Notes under the pieces: generated by a model
What the model was told of the DNA's origin: nothing
Databases searched by the model: none
What the model saw: only the letters and a program-made list of their open reading frames with translations
Program-made: the position numbers and the translations under genes
Part shown: positions 16,906-25,206 of the stretch, in pieces
Numbering within the stretch: the first letter of the stretch is position 1
How the letters are laid out: each line of letters begins with the position of its first letter
NCBI GenBank assembly: GCA_934101275.1
Contig: CAKOQM010000013.1
Location: forward strand, 1-30,021
Length of the DNA stretch: 30,021 bases
Origin: an uncultured Bacilli bacterium
Lineage (GTDB): Bacteria > Bacillota_I > Bacilli_A > RF39 > UBA660
Reading direction: 5' to 3'

Positions 16906-18823
16906 ACTCTTCTTTACTCGCTGTTTCAACTTCTGAACCTTTAACATAATAGAAAATGGCACTGTTTTCTTTAGAATTTTGTTCGCCTGTAATCCCGTTT
17001 TTTACCACCCCAATCACATTTTGAGGTTTTTGATACCACTCATCATCTTTTAAAACTTGTTCCATAGTATCTAACCAAATATTTTTAGAATAGAAACTCG
17101 CCTTAGCATCAATTTCTTTCGCTTCATCGTTTCCTGCCCAAACCATCATCATTAGAGAAGGTGTATAACCTACACTCCAAGAATCTGTGTTTGTTGTTCC
17201 GGTTTTTAAGGCGTATTTCCGGGACATTCTTGAGGATAGAGAAAGCGCGGTGGGAGTCGTATAACTCGTAAAATTTTTATTCGTTGTATTGGTCATCATT
17301 TCATTTAAAATATAAACATAATTACTGTTTAAAACAATATTATGCTTTACTTTATGTTCATAAAGAATGTTACCATCTAAATCTTCTACTTTTTCAATAA
17401 AATAAGGTTCTATTTCATCTCCACCACTTGCTAAAGTGTTATAACCATGAGCAAAATCCAACATATTAAGTTCACTAGTTCCTAAAGCAAGAGAAGGGTT
17501 TCCCACTAAATTTTCTTGAATACCAACTATTTTCGCCGTATCGACTAAAACTTCGGTTCCTAAAAATAAATGAGTTTTCACGGCATAAATGTTATCCGAA
17601 TAGGCAATGGCCGCGGCCATAGTGATATCTTTATTGGCATAGATTTGATTGTAATTGTTGGGAGAATAAATTTGATTATTGGCAAAATGAAAAGATGTTT
17701 CTTCACTTTTAAAAGTAGAAGAAGAAACAAGGCCATTTTCTAAAGCTGCATAATATAAAAAAGGTTTCATTGTACTTCCTACTTGGCGTTTGGCTTTTGT
17801 TGCCCGGTTATACTGACTTTTGGCATAGTTAAGTCCTCCGGATAAAGCTCTTATTTTACCGGTTTTGGGTTCTACCATTATACTTGCCACTTGCAATTCT
17901 TCTTGACTTCCCATATAATTTAAAATTGTCTTTTCCATAGTACTTTGCATATCGGTATCAAGAGTCGTGTAAATTTTAAGTCCTCCCGATTCTAAAAGAG
18001 AAGTAGGAACGGATTTTATATTTTTAAGTTCGGATAAAACTGCATCTTGGTAATATAAAATCATTTGTAAATTATTTTTATCTCTTTGGCCATAAATAGG
18101 AATTTCACTCTCAAATAAATGGTTATATTCTTCATCTGTTAAGTAACCGTTTTTTTTCATAGCTTCCGCGACAACCCAAGCCCGTTTAATACAAGCTTCA
18201 TAATCACTAACAGGATTATAATTACTAGGATTTTTAGGAATACCTGCGAGCATGATAGCTTCTTCTAAAGACAAATCTTTACTACTTTTATTAAAATAAT
18301 AGTTACTCGCATCTTCAATGCCATAGTTTCCTTCGCCATAATTAATCGTGTTTAAATAGCCTTCTAAAATATTGTCTTTACTATAATGAACTTCCAGTTC
18401 AATCGTTAAAAAAGCTTCTTCTATTTTTCTTGCCCAAGTTTGATCAAATGTTAAAAACATATTTTTGATGTACTGTTGACTAATGGTGGAGGCTCCTTGT
18501 CTTGTGTGATATAAAAAATTTGTTACCAAAGCCTTCCCAATTCTTGGAATATCAAAGCCTAAATGATGATAAAAGCTTTTATCTTCCACGCTAATGACGG
18601 CATTTTTTAAGTCTGAGGAGATATCACTCAAACTCATCCATTCATTAGAACCGGATCCTTGATAGACCAAATTTTCCTGATTATCATAAAGAAATATTTT
18701 GCCCATGTTCTTAAGTTCTAATTTTGGCGAAAAAAAAGCATAAACATAAATACCTATTAATATTACTATAGCACTTAGAAAACCAAACAAACAAAATTTC
18801 ATACTCCATTTTAATAATTTCAT
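16904..18823 (-). CDS. Class A penicillin-binding protein (transglycosylase/transpeptidase)
   Basis: This bifunctional peptidoglycan synthase has one N-terminal membrane anchor (about residues 10-30). The GT51 transglycosylase domain shows EDKSFYHHLGFD and GASTISQQYIKN. The transpeptidase domain shows STMKPF (catalytic SxxK serine), YSDN (SxN) and KTGTT (KTG). All catalytic motifs are intact. A GTG three codons upstream (18832) is in frame, but it forms part of AGGTGA, which fits better as the ribosome binding site of the ATG at 18823, giving 639 residues. It is the only gene right of the origin on the minus strand, so it is transcribed against replication. It resembles PBP1A/PbpG-type enzymes; I cannot assign the paralogue. 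Confidence 0.93.
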   Translation of the reverse strand: MKLLKWSMKFCLFGFLSAIVILIGIYVYAFFSPKLELKNMGKIFLYDNQENLVYQGSGSNEWMSLSDISSDLKNAVISVEDKSFYHHLGFDIPRIGKALVTNFLYHTRQGASTISQQYIKNMFLTFDQTWARKIEEAFLTIELEVHYSKDNILEGYLNTINYGEGNYGIEDASNYYFNKSSKDLSLEEAIMLAGIPKNPSNYNPVSDYEACIKRAWVVAEAMKKNGYLTDEEYNHLFESEIPIYGQRDKNNLQMILYYQDAVLSELKNIKSVPTSLLESGGLKIYTTLDTDMQSTMEKTILNYMGSQEELQVASIMVEPKTGKIRALSGGLNYAKSQYNRATKAKRQVGSTMKPFLYYAALENGLVSSSTFKSEETSFHFANNQIYSPNNYNQIYANKDITMAAAIAYSDNIYAVKTHLFLGTEVLVDTAKIVGIQENLVGNPSLALGTSELNMLDFAHGYNTLASGGDEIEPYFIEKVEDLDGNILYEHKVKHNIVLNSNYVYILNEMMTNTTNKNFTSYTTPTALSLSSRMSRKYALKTGTTNTDSWSVGYTPSLMMMVWAGNDEAKEIDAKASFYSKNIWLDTMEQVLKDDEWYQKPQNVIGVVKNGITGEQNSKENSAIFYYVKGSEVETASKEE

Positions 18824-18904
18824 TGTTTTCACCTAAAGTTATTATGTAAATTTTTTTGTAAAATATAAGTATGAAAAAAAGTTCTTCTTTTTCTAGTAAA
18901 AGCA

Positions 18905-18913
18905 TGTTATAAT
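18905..18913 (+). promoter_or_regulatory. Extended -10 promoter of the ywiB-like gene and argS
   Basis: TGTTATAAT is a perfect extended -10, 26 bp before the TTG start. It lies in the divergent region shared with the PBP gene. Confidence 0.65.
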
Positions 18914-18939
18914 GTACCGGAAAAAAGAGGTGATGGTCT

Positions 18940-19299
18940 TTGCCATTAAACTGTCGAATTAAAAAAAAGAATAAAATAATTGCCGAAGGAAATCATCTTC
19001 CTTACGAACTAAAAGATAACATTTTAGAATTTGAATGGGATGAGATGAAACATTTTCTTGATTTAGATAATATGGAATTTACAAGAGAAAATGATGATTA
19101 TTCCTTTTTCTTAAGTGTGAGAAATCAAACCAGTGAGATTCGTTTAAAAAAAGAGCAATATGACTTGCAAGTTCAAGTAGAGTATGCTACTCTTATGAAG
19201 ATGAAAAATACGATAAATTTAAAATATTTCATAGAAACAGATGACGAAGAAACAGAAGTTTGTATAGAATTAGAAGGTGAAAATGATGATAGCAAATAA
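18940..19299 (+). CDS. DUF1934 (YwiB-like) beta-barrel protein
   Basis: This 119-residue protein starts MPLNCRIKKKNKIIAEG and has the alternating beta-strand pattern of the DUF1934/YwiB family, a small calycin-like barrel of unknown function. The family assignment rests on that pattern and on position directly before argS, as ywiB is in B. subtilis. The start is TTG. The nearby ATG at 18933 is in another frame and soon stops. GAGGTGAT lies upstream. The end overlaps argS by 14 bp, so translation is probably coupled. Strongly acidic C-terminus. Confidence 0.75.
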   Translation: MPLNCRIKKKNKIIAEGNHLPYELKDNILEFEWDEMKHFLDLDNMEFTRENDDYSFFLSVRNQTSEIRLKKEQYDLQVQVEYATLMKMKNTINLKYFIETDDEETEVCIELEGENDDSK

Positions 19300-20968
19300 A
19301 ATAGAAGACCTTTTAAAAGAAGTCCTTAATGAACAAAATATGCCTATGGATGAGGTCAATGTTATTGTATCCAATCGTAAGGACCTAGCCGATTATCAAT
19401 TTGATGGTGCTTTTAAATTAGCTAAAATTTATCATAAAAATCCTTTAGAAATGGCTTCTTTAATCGCAGAAAAATTACAAGGAAATCCTTCCTTTGCCAA
19501 AGTTGAAGCTATGGCTCCTGGTTTTGTTAATTTTACTTTAAGTGAGAAAGAAATTAATGAAAACCTTAATAAAATGATGAATGAGCCTTTATATGGTATT
19601 CAAAAACCTCAAAAAGAAACGATTGTTATTGATTATGGAGGACCAAACATCGCCAAACCTTTACACGTTGGCCATTTAAGAAGTGCTGTCGTGGGCGAAG
19701 CAATTAAAAGAATGTTAAAGTTCATGGGTCATGAAGTTATCAGTGATGTCCATTTAGGGGATTACGGCTTACAAATCGGTCAAGTTATCTATGGTCTTAA
19801 AAAAGAAAATATCCCTCTTGATAAAATTTCTTTAGCTATTTTAGAAGAAATATATCCTAAAATGAGTGCTTTATGTAAAGAAGACGAAAGTGTTAAACAA
19901 ATATGCGCGGATATTACTAAACAATTGCAAGATGGCAATGAAGAATATCAAGCCTACTTTCATGTGATAAGAGATTTATCTTGCAAAGATATTAAAAGAA
20001 TATATGATTACCTAGATGTTTCTTTTGATTATTGGTACGGTGAAAGTGATTCGTATCCTTATATTGAAATGCTAACGAAAGATTTAGAAAGTAAAAACCT
20101 ACTCCAAATAAGTGAAGGTGCTAAAATTATTGATGTCAAAAAAGATACAGATGCCAAAGAATTACCTCCTTTAATTTATCAAAAGAGTAATGGTGCGTAT
20201 TTATATGGTACTACCGATTTAGGAACGATTAAACAACGTGTTTTAGATTTTAATCCCAATCGTATTTTATATGTCGCCGATAGACGTCAAAATCTTCATT
20301 TTGAATCTGTTTTCCGTGTTTGCGAACAGTTAAATTTACCCCAAAAATTTGAATTTTTAGGTTTTGGTACCGTTAATGGGGCCGATGGGAAACCTTTTAA
20401 AACCCGTTCGGGTCATACGCCAAAACTGGATGATTTATTTAAAGAAACCAAAGAAATTTTCTTGTCTTCCAGTGAGAAGAATAAACAAATGACAGAAGAA
20501 GATTTAAATATCCTCGTTAATGCAATTATCAAATTTGCCGATTTACAAAACAATCGTGAGAAAGATTATATTTTTGATATCAATAAATTTTCTCAAACAA
20601 CCGGCAAAACAGGACCTTATATTTTATATACTTATTTAAGAGTTCAAAATATTTTAAAAAAAGAAAATTGTTCTCTTGCAAACTTAAATGAAACAATATA
20701 CAACGATGAGGATAGAGAATTAAGACTTAAATTAATGGAATTAGAAAATATTGTTAATTATGCCGTAAGTTTAAGGCTTCCTTCCATTATCGCTAATTAT
20801 ATTTATGAATTATGTGTGAATATGAATGCTTTTTATGAAAATAATCATATAAATAATTTAGAAGATGAAGAAAAGAAACAAAATTGGCTCTTTGTTTTAC
20901 AATTAACCAATCGTATTATTAAAGACTTATTAAATATATTAAGTATAAAGATACCAGAAAGGATGTAA
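19286..20968 (+). CDS. argS: Arginyl-tRNA synthetase
   Basis: ArgRS is a class Ia synthetase that charges tRNA-Arg. The N-terminal Add-1 tRNA-binding domain is followed by the HIGH motif as AKPLHVGHLRS (His127-His130). The KMSK-equivalent loop is degenerate (GKPFKTRSG), and an all-helical anticodon domain ends the protein. Length is about 560 residues. Starts at GTG 19277, ATG 19283 and ATG 19286 are all in frame. AAGGTGA spacing favours 19286, though 19283 is also possible. It is followed by rpoE after three bases. Confidence 0.95.
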   Translation: MIANKIEDLLKEVLNEQNMPMDEVNVIVSNRKDLADYQFDGAFKLAKIYHKNPLEMASLIAEKLQGNPSFAKVEAMAPGFVNFTLSEKEINENLNKMMNEPLYGIQKPQKETIVIDYGGPNIAKPLHVGHLRSAVVGEAIKRMLKFMGHEVISDVHLGDYGLQIGQVIYGLKKENIPLDKISLAILEEIYPKMSALCKEDESVKQICADITKQLQDGNEEYQAYFHVIRDLSCKDIKRIYDYLDVSFDYWYGESDSYPYIEMLTKDLESKNLLQISEGAKIIDVKKDTDAKELPPLIYQKSNGAYLYGTTDLGTIKQRVLDFNPNRILYVADRRQNLHFESVFRVCEQLNLPQKFEFLGFGTVNGADGKPFKTRSGHTPKLDDLFKETKEIFLSSSEKNKQMTEEDLNILVNAIIKFADLQNNREKDYIFDINKFSQTTGKTGPYILYTYLRVQNILKKENCSLANLNETIYNDEDRELRLKLMELENIVNYAVSLRLPSIIANYIYELCVNMNAFYENNHINNLEDEEKKQNWLFVLQLTNRIIKDLLNILSIKIPERM

Positions 20969-20971
20969 AAA

Positions 20972-21403
20972 ATGAAAAATTTAAAAGAATTAACCACTGA
21001 GGAAATTGATAATCTTGGATATGATGAATTAGCTTATAAAATATTAGAAGAAACGAATAAAAAAATGAAAATTACTGATTTATTCAAACAAATTTGTGAT
21101 TTAAAAGGCTTAAGTGAAGCGGATTATGAAAATTTAATTGGTGACTTTTTTGAAATTCTAACAACGGATAAAAAATTTATTATGTTAGAAAATGGTTTTT
21201 GGGATTTAAAATCTCGTCATAGTGAAAAATTAGTCGTTGAAGAAGACGATGATTTCGAAGAAGAGCCAGAAGAAACCGAAGCTGAAACAGAAGAAGAAGA
21301 AAATCTAGATAATTATTACGATGAAGATGAAGTAGACGATGATACGGAAAATGATTTAAAAGATTTAGTTGTTATTGAAGATGAAGATAACTTAGCAGAA
21401 TAG
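20972..21403 (+). CDS. rpoE: RNA polymerase delta subunit
   Basis: RpoE is a Bacillota-specific subunit that speeds recycling of RNA polymerase. The N-terminal HARE-HTH domain (about 1-85, [26 protein letters not shown]) is followed by a disordered tail made almost only of Asp and Glu. The length of 143 residues and two-part structure are typical. GAAAGGATG lies upstream of the ATG. It sits between argS and prfA in one tightly packed unit. Confidence 0.93.
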   Translation: MKNLKELTTEEIDNLGYDELAYKILEETNKKMKITDLFKQICDLKGLSEADYENLIGDFFEILTTDKKFIMLENGFWDLKSRHSEKLVVEEDDDFEEEPEETEAETEEEENLDNYYDEDEVDDDTENDLKDLVVIEDEDNLAE

Positions 21404-21411
21404 GAGTCTTT

Positions 21412-22473
21412 ATGAAAGAAAAATTAGAAAGTATAAAAAAACGTTACGCAGAAGTAACGAATGAACTTATGCAACCAGAGGTTATGAGTGATTTTCAAAA
21501 ATTAAAAACACTCTCCAAAGAACAAAGTGACTTAAAAGAAATTGTTGTAAAGTATGATGAGTTACAAGAGTGTGAAAAAAATGTTGAAGAAGCTAAATCT
21601 CTTGTCAATGATCCTGATTTTAGAGAAATGGCCGAATTGGAAATAACAGAAAATACCGAAAAAATAACAAAACTAAATGAAGAACTTGAAATTTTACTTA
21701 TTCCTAAAGATGAAAATGATACAAAAAATGTTATCATGGAAATAAGAGGCGCTGCTGGTGGGGATGAAGCCAATATTTTTGCGGGTGATCTTTTAAGAAT
21801 GTATACCTATTATGCCGAAAAAAATGGTTGGAAAATCGAAATAAACCATGAAGTCGAAGGAGCATCTGGTGGTTTTTCCCAAGTAGAATGTATTATCAAA
21901 GGAGAAAATGTATATTCTAAATTAAAGTATGAAAGTGGAGCTCACCGTGTTCAAAGAGTTCCTGTTACTGAAACCCAAGGACGTGTTCATACATCGACCG
22001 CAACCGTTTTGGTTATGCCAGAACGAGACGATATCGACATTGATATTAAAGAAAGCGATTTAAAGATTGATGTTTATCACTCAAGTGGGGCGGGTGGCCA
22101 AAGCGTTAACACCGCCAATTCCGCCGTTCGAATTACCCATTTACCAACGAATACCGTAGTGACTTGCCAAAATGAACGAAGTCAACTTCGTAATAAGGAT
22201 AAGGCAATGCAACTTTTAAAGATTAAGTTGTATGATCAAATGGAACAAGAAAAAGAAGCTTCTTTAGGTACAGAAAGAAAAAGTAAAATTGGTACCGGTG
22301 ACCGTTCTGAAAAAATAAGAACGTATAATTATCCTCAAAATAGGGTGACAGATCATCGTATTGGTTTTTCTATCATGGCTTTAGATCGAGTGATGGATGG
22401 CGATTTAGAACCTATTATTGATGCGTTAATTACCGAAGATTTAAAAAGAAAATTAAAAGGAGAAGAGGCTTAA
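21412..22473 (+). CDS. prfA: Peptide chain release factor 1
   Basis: RF1 reads UAA and UAG stops and triggers peptide release. The GGQ motif is at residues 228-230 in [10 protein letters not shown]. The codon-recognition tripeptide is PVT (184-186 in [10 protein letters not shown]), the P-x-T form of RF1 rather than the SPF of RF2. Its 353 residues are standard. Its glutamine methylase prmC follows, but separated here by an unrelated gene. The stop codon lies in a hairpin loop. Confidence 0.96.
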   Translation: MKEKLESIKKRYAEVTNELMQPEVMSDFQKLKTLSKEQSDLKEIVVKYDELQECEKNVEEAKSLVNDPDFREMAELEITENTEKITKLNEELEILLIPKDENDTKNVIMEIRGAAGGDEANIFAGDLLRMYTYYAEKNGWKIEINHEVEGASGGFSQVECIIKGENVYSKLKYESGAHRVQRVPVTETQGRVHTSTATVLVMPERDDIDIDIKESDLKIDVYHSSGAGGQSVNTANSAVRITHLPTNTVVTCQNERSQLRNKDKAMQLLKIKLYDQMEQEKEASLGTERKSKIGTGDRSEKIRTYNYPQNRVTDHRIGFSIMALDRVMDGDLEPIIDALITEDLKRKLKGEEA

Positions 22474-22489
22474 TAGCTTCTTTTCTTTT
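22460..22489 (+). terminator. Terminator-like hairpin after prfA
   Basis: An 11-bp stem (two G-U pairs) closes the loop UAAU, which contains the prfA stop codon. Only a short TTTT follows. A second perfect inverted repeat CTTTTCTT/AAGAAAAG overlaps at 22480-22497. Termination is probably partial. Confidence 0.5.
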
Positions 22490-22542
22490 AAGAAAAGTAG
22501 CAAAAATTATTAAAACTATATTTTGATAGAAAGGAAATTTTG

Positions 22543-23298
22543 ATGGAATATAAAAAAGATTGGATTACACGATTTATTTTAAGTGATCTTGGGGATAGTA
22601 TAAATGACATTGATACATACCTTACTTTAATTTCAAAAGATTTTTGTGTAAGATTTAAAACAGAAGAAGAAATTAAGAATTATTTTAAAGAAACTAATTT
22701 GAATATTACTTGGTCAGAAGCTGATAAATTAAAATCTTATACTAACCTTATTTACGGTCGAATAAATGCTTTAAAACATGGAACATGGGATTATGAAATA
22801 TTAGGAAAATTAACAGAGGATGATAAAAAATATTACTCAGAATATTCAAATGATCTTGAAAAAATCATTGATAAGGCAATTCCTTTGGAAAATAATATAG
22901 TAACTTATCGTGGAACAAATTTAGGGCAATTTCGTTCATATGGAATTTCTTCTTTAGAAGATCTTACTTGCCTTTTAAACCAATATATGTACAATAAAGC
23001 TTTTATAAGTACTTCTTTATTAGAAGAAAGATGTTTTTTTAAAGAAAATAAGAAGGCGTGGGAACAAAATAATATTCAAATAGAATATATTATTCCTAAA
23101 GATAGTCAAGATGGACTTTTTTTAGAAACTTCATTTTATAAAGATGAAGTAGAGTACCTTTTGAACTGTGGTAGTTTAGTTAAAGTAACTGATGTTAAAA
23201 TTGATACCCAAAAAGATGAAGCCTTTATTCAAATGATTTTAGTACCTAAAAAAGTCTGGGATAGAAATTATTTAAAAGAGGAGCAAAAACATTTATGA
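22543..23298 (+). CDS. R-S-E type mono-ADP-ribosyltransferase
   Basis: This 251-residue protein fits the ADP-ribosyltransferase exoenzyme fold (VIP2/C3/iota-like clade). TYRGTNLGQF supplies the NAD-binding arginine (Arg123). AFISTSLL gives the STS motif (156-158). KDEVEYLLNCG gives the ExE motif (Glu202, Glu204), the form usually linked to arginine modification. The upstream block YTNLIYGRINALKHG also fits these enzymes. No signal peptide, membrane segment or translocation domain is seen, so it appears cytosolic or exported by an unseen route. The ATG at 22543 has AAGGAAA upstream; a TTG directly before it is less likely. The gene lies between prfA and prmC and overlaps prmC by four bases (ATGA). 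Target and role are unknown, and no antitoxin gene is recognisable. Confidence 0.82.
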   Translation: MEYKKDWITRFILSDLGDSINDIDTYLTLISKDFCVRFKTEEEIKNYFKETNLNITWSEADKLKSYTNLIYGRINALKHGTWDYEILGKLTEDDKKYYSEYSNDLEKIIDKAIPLENNIVTYRGTNLGQFRSYGISSLEDLTCLLNQYMYNKAFISTSLLEERCFFKENKKAWEQNNIQIEYIIPKDSQDGLFLETSFYKDEVEYLLNCGSLVKVTDVKIDTQKDEAFIQMILVPKKVWDRNYLKEEQKHL

Positions 23299-24020
23299 AA
23301 CCTTCTTTTATTACTGATGTTGATTTTAAACTTTTACAAGAAAAATATCCAAATAATCTAGAAGAAATAATAAAAAAAATAGAAAATGATTACCCTGTTC
23401 AATACCTTATTGGTTCGGTTCCCTTTTTAAATGTCGATATTAAAGTGGATGAAAGAGCTTTAATTCCGAGATTTGAAACGGAAGAACTTGTTCAAAAAGT
23501 CATTGATAAATTTAAAACAGCACAAAATCTACGCATTTTAGAACTTGGTACGGGCAGTGGTTGTATCAGCATTGCTTTAAAGAAAAACTTGCCTTGTGAG
23601 ATTAAGGCGGTTGATATTTCTTCCAAAGCTCTTTCTCTAGCGCAAGAAAATGCTCTTCAAAATAAGGTAGATATTTTATTTGAAGAAATTTCTATGTTTG
23701 ATGTTTCTTATGAAAACTACGATATTATAATAAGTAATCCACCTTATGTAAAAAAAGAGGAATACGTAAGTCCAAATACAAAATATGAGCCTTCTTTAGC
23801 CTTATATGCCGAGGAAGAAGGCATGGAATTTTATCATAAGATTTTACAAAAAATATCTTTGACAGAAAATAAACCTCGTTGGGTCATTTTTGAAATGGGC
23901 GCTTATCAAAAAGCGGCTATGAAAAATTTACAAGAAAAATATTTACCTGATTATCATCTTCAAGTTCAAAAAGACCTTGCGGGTCGTGATCGTTTTGTTT
24001 TTTTAGAAAAAATTGTATAA
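23295..24020 (+). CDS. prmC: Peptide chain release factor N5-glutamine methyltransferase
   Basis: PrmC methylates the glutamine of the GGQ motif of release factors. Motif I ELGTGSGCISIAL (83-95) and the catalytic NPPYV (148-152) are intact, as are YLIGSVPF and ALIPRFETEELV. The N-terminal helical domain that grips the release factor is short: only about 33 residues precede the YPVQYLIG segment, compared with roughly 70-80 in typical PrmC. The total is 241 residues against about 280. No upstream in-frame extension is open within the preceding gene's reading context that I would support, and AGGAG in the end of the ADP-ribosyltransferase gene precedes this ATG. Confidence 0.92.
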   Translation: MKPSFITDVDFKLLQEKYPNNLEEIIKKIENDYPVQYLIGSVPFLNVDIKVDERALIPRFETEELVQKVIDKFKTAQNLRILELGTGSGCISIALKKNLPCEIKAVDISSKALSLAQENALQNKVDILFEEISMFDVSYENYDIIISNPPYVKKEEYVSPNTKYEPSLALYAEEEGMEFYHKILQKISLTENKPRWVIFEMGAYQKAAMKNLQEKYLPDYHLQVQKDLAGRDRFVFLEKIV

Positions 24021-24059
24021 AAAAACTTTTCTTTAACCATGAATGAAATAGGTGATACC

Positions 24060-24563
24060 ATGAAAAAAGTTATTCCTATTTTATTCCTTTTTTTTGTTAT
24101 TTATTTTGGCACGCATAAAGAAGAAATTATTATTCCTGATTACGCTATTCGATTTCGAGTAATTGCCAATTCTAATTCTTATGAAGACCAAGCCTTAAAA
24201 ATGAAAGTGAAAGAAGAAGTTGAAAATAAATTAGACACTCTTATGCAGGATGCTAAAACGAGTGAAGAAGCAAAAAAAATTATCGAAGATAATTTGCCTT
24301 GGATAACGAAAACCGTAAATAATTACAGTGCAGCCACGATTTCTTTTGGGCAAAACTATTTTCCAACGAAAACTTATAAAGGCGTTACCTACCCCAGTGG
24401 CGATTATGAATCTCTTGTTATAACCCTTGGCAAAGGAAGTGGTGAAAATTGGTGGTGTGTAATGTTTCCTCCACTTTGTTTATTAGATGCCAAAAATAAT
24501 AACACAACGGATGTGGACTATAAGTTTTATGTCAGAGATGTTCTTCAGAAATACTTCTCATAA
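24060..24563 (+). CDS. spoIIR: Stage II sporulation protein R
   Basis: SpoIIR is secreted from the forespore and triggers processing of pro-sigma-E by SpoIIGA. The 167-residue protein has an N-terminal membrane/signal segment (KKVIPILFLFFVIYFG). The family blocks are IPDYAIRFRVIANSNSYEDQ and GSGENWWCVMFPPLCLLD. An ATG at 24039 is in frame, but AGGTGAT places the start at 24060. A GTATA at 24015-24019 resembles a sigma-F -35, though the -10 is poor. Position just after prmC matches B. subtilis. This gene indicates a sporulation pathway at least by descent. Confidence 0.93.
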   Translation: MKKVIPILFLFFVIYFGTHKEEIIIPDYAIRFRVIANSNSYEDQALKMKVKEEVENKLDTLMQDAKTSEEAKKIIEDNLPWITKTVNNYSAATISFGQNYFPTKTYKGVTYPSGDYESLVITLGKGSGENWWCVMFPPLCLLDAKNNNTTDVDYKFYVRDVLQKYFS

Positions 24564-24601
24564 AAATACCCTTTCTTTCATAAAAATTAGCAGGAGACAT
24601 T

Positions 24602-25141
24602 ATGAAAGAATTTTTAAATATTATCAGTATCGCGGTTGCTTTAAGCATGGACACTTTCTCACTTTCTTTAAGTTTAGGAACCTATAATATTTCTCGTAAA
24701 AAAATATTTGAAATTGCTCTTATGGTAGGACTTATGCATTTTTTAATGCCTTTATGTGGTAATTTTTTAGGTGTTAAAATCATTTCTTTTTTTAGTATTA
24801 ATAGTGAATTCTTTTTAGGCTGTATTTTGCTGTTTTTAGCTTTTAATCTTTTATTTGAAATGTTAAAAAAAGAAGAAAAAATTTCTTATGATTTATCGTT
24901 AATCGGCATTTTTCTTTTTTCCTTTGGCGTATCTATTGATGCCTTTTCAACCGGTCTTGGTTTAAAAGCTATCACCCAAAATAGTTATTTAGCTATGTTT
25001 ATTTTTTCCTTTGTAAGTTTTCTTTTTACTTTACTGGGCTTATTTATCGGTAAATTTGCTTCTAATCATCTTGGCAAAACAGCTTCTCTTTTCGGTCTTA
25101 TTCTTTTATTTAGTTTAGCAATTTTACATCTTTTAGCTTAA
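24602..25141 (+). CDS. mntP: Manganese efflux pump MntP family
   Basis: This 179-residue protein has six hydrophobic segments arranged as two repeats. Each repeat carries an aspartate motif: ALSMDTFSLSLSLG (Asp17) and GVSIDAFSTGLGL (Asp113). These are the MntP signature; MntP exports Mn2+ to prevent toxicity. GCAGGAGA precedes the ATG. In B. subtilis mntP also lies downstream of spoIIR. The sporulation-linked paralogue YtaF has the same fold, and I cannot exclude it. No Mn riboswitch is seen upstream. Confidence 0.85.
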   Translation: MKEFLNIISIAVALSMDTFSLSLSLGTYNISRKKIFEIALMVGLMHFLMPLCGNFLGVKIISFFSINSEFFLGCILLFLAFNLLFEMLKKEEKISYDLSLIGIFLFSFGVSIDAFSTGLGLKAITQNSYLAMFIFSFVSFLFTLLGLFIGKFASNHLGKTASLFGLILLFSLAILHLLA

Positions 25142-25146
25142 AGTTA

Positions 25147-25175
25147 TTTCAAAAAAATATAAAATTTGGTATCAT
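25147..25175 (+). promoter_or_regulatory. Candidate promoter of murA
   Basis: TTTCAA (25147-25152) and TATCAT (25170-25175) are 17 bp apart, and TG sits one base before the -10 as in extended -10 promoters. It is 31 bp before the ATG. Confidence 0.5.
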
Positions 25176-25206
25176 AAATACTGTTGAGAAAAAGGAAAGT
25201 GATTTT

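Noticed and set aside
18952..18958. TGTCGAA as a Spo0A box
   Set aside because: It is only 7 bases, inside the start of a coding region, and too short to separate from chance.
24015..24044. sigma-F promoter of spoIIR
   Set aside because: GTATA fits the -35, but the candidate -10 (CATGAAT) departs from the consensus, so I did not list it as a feature.
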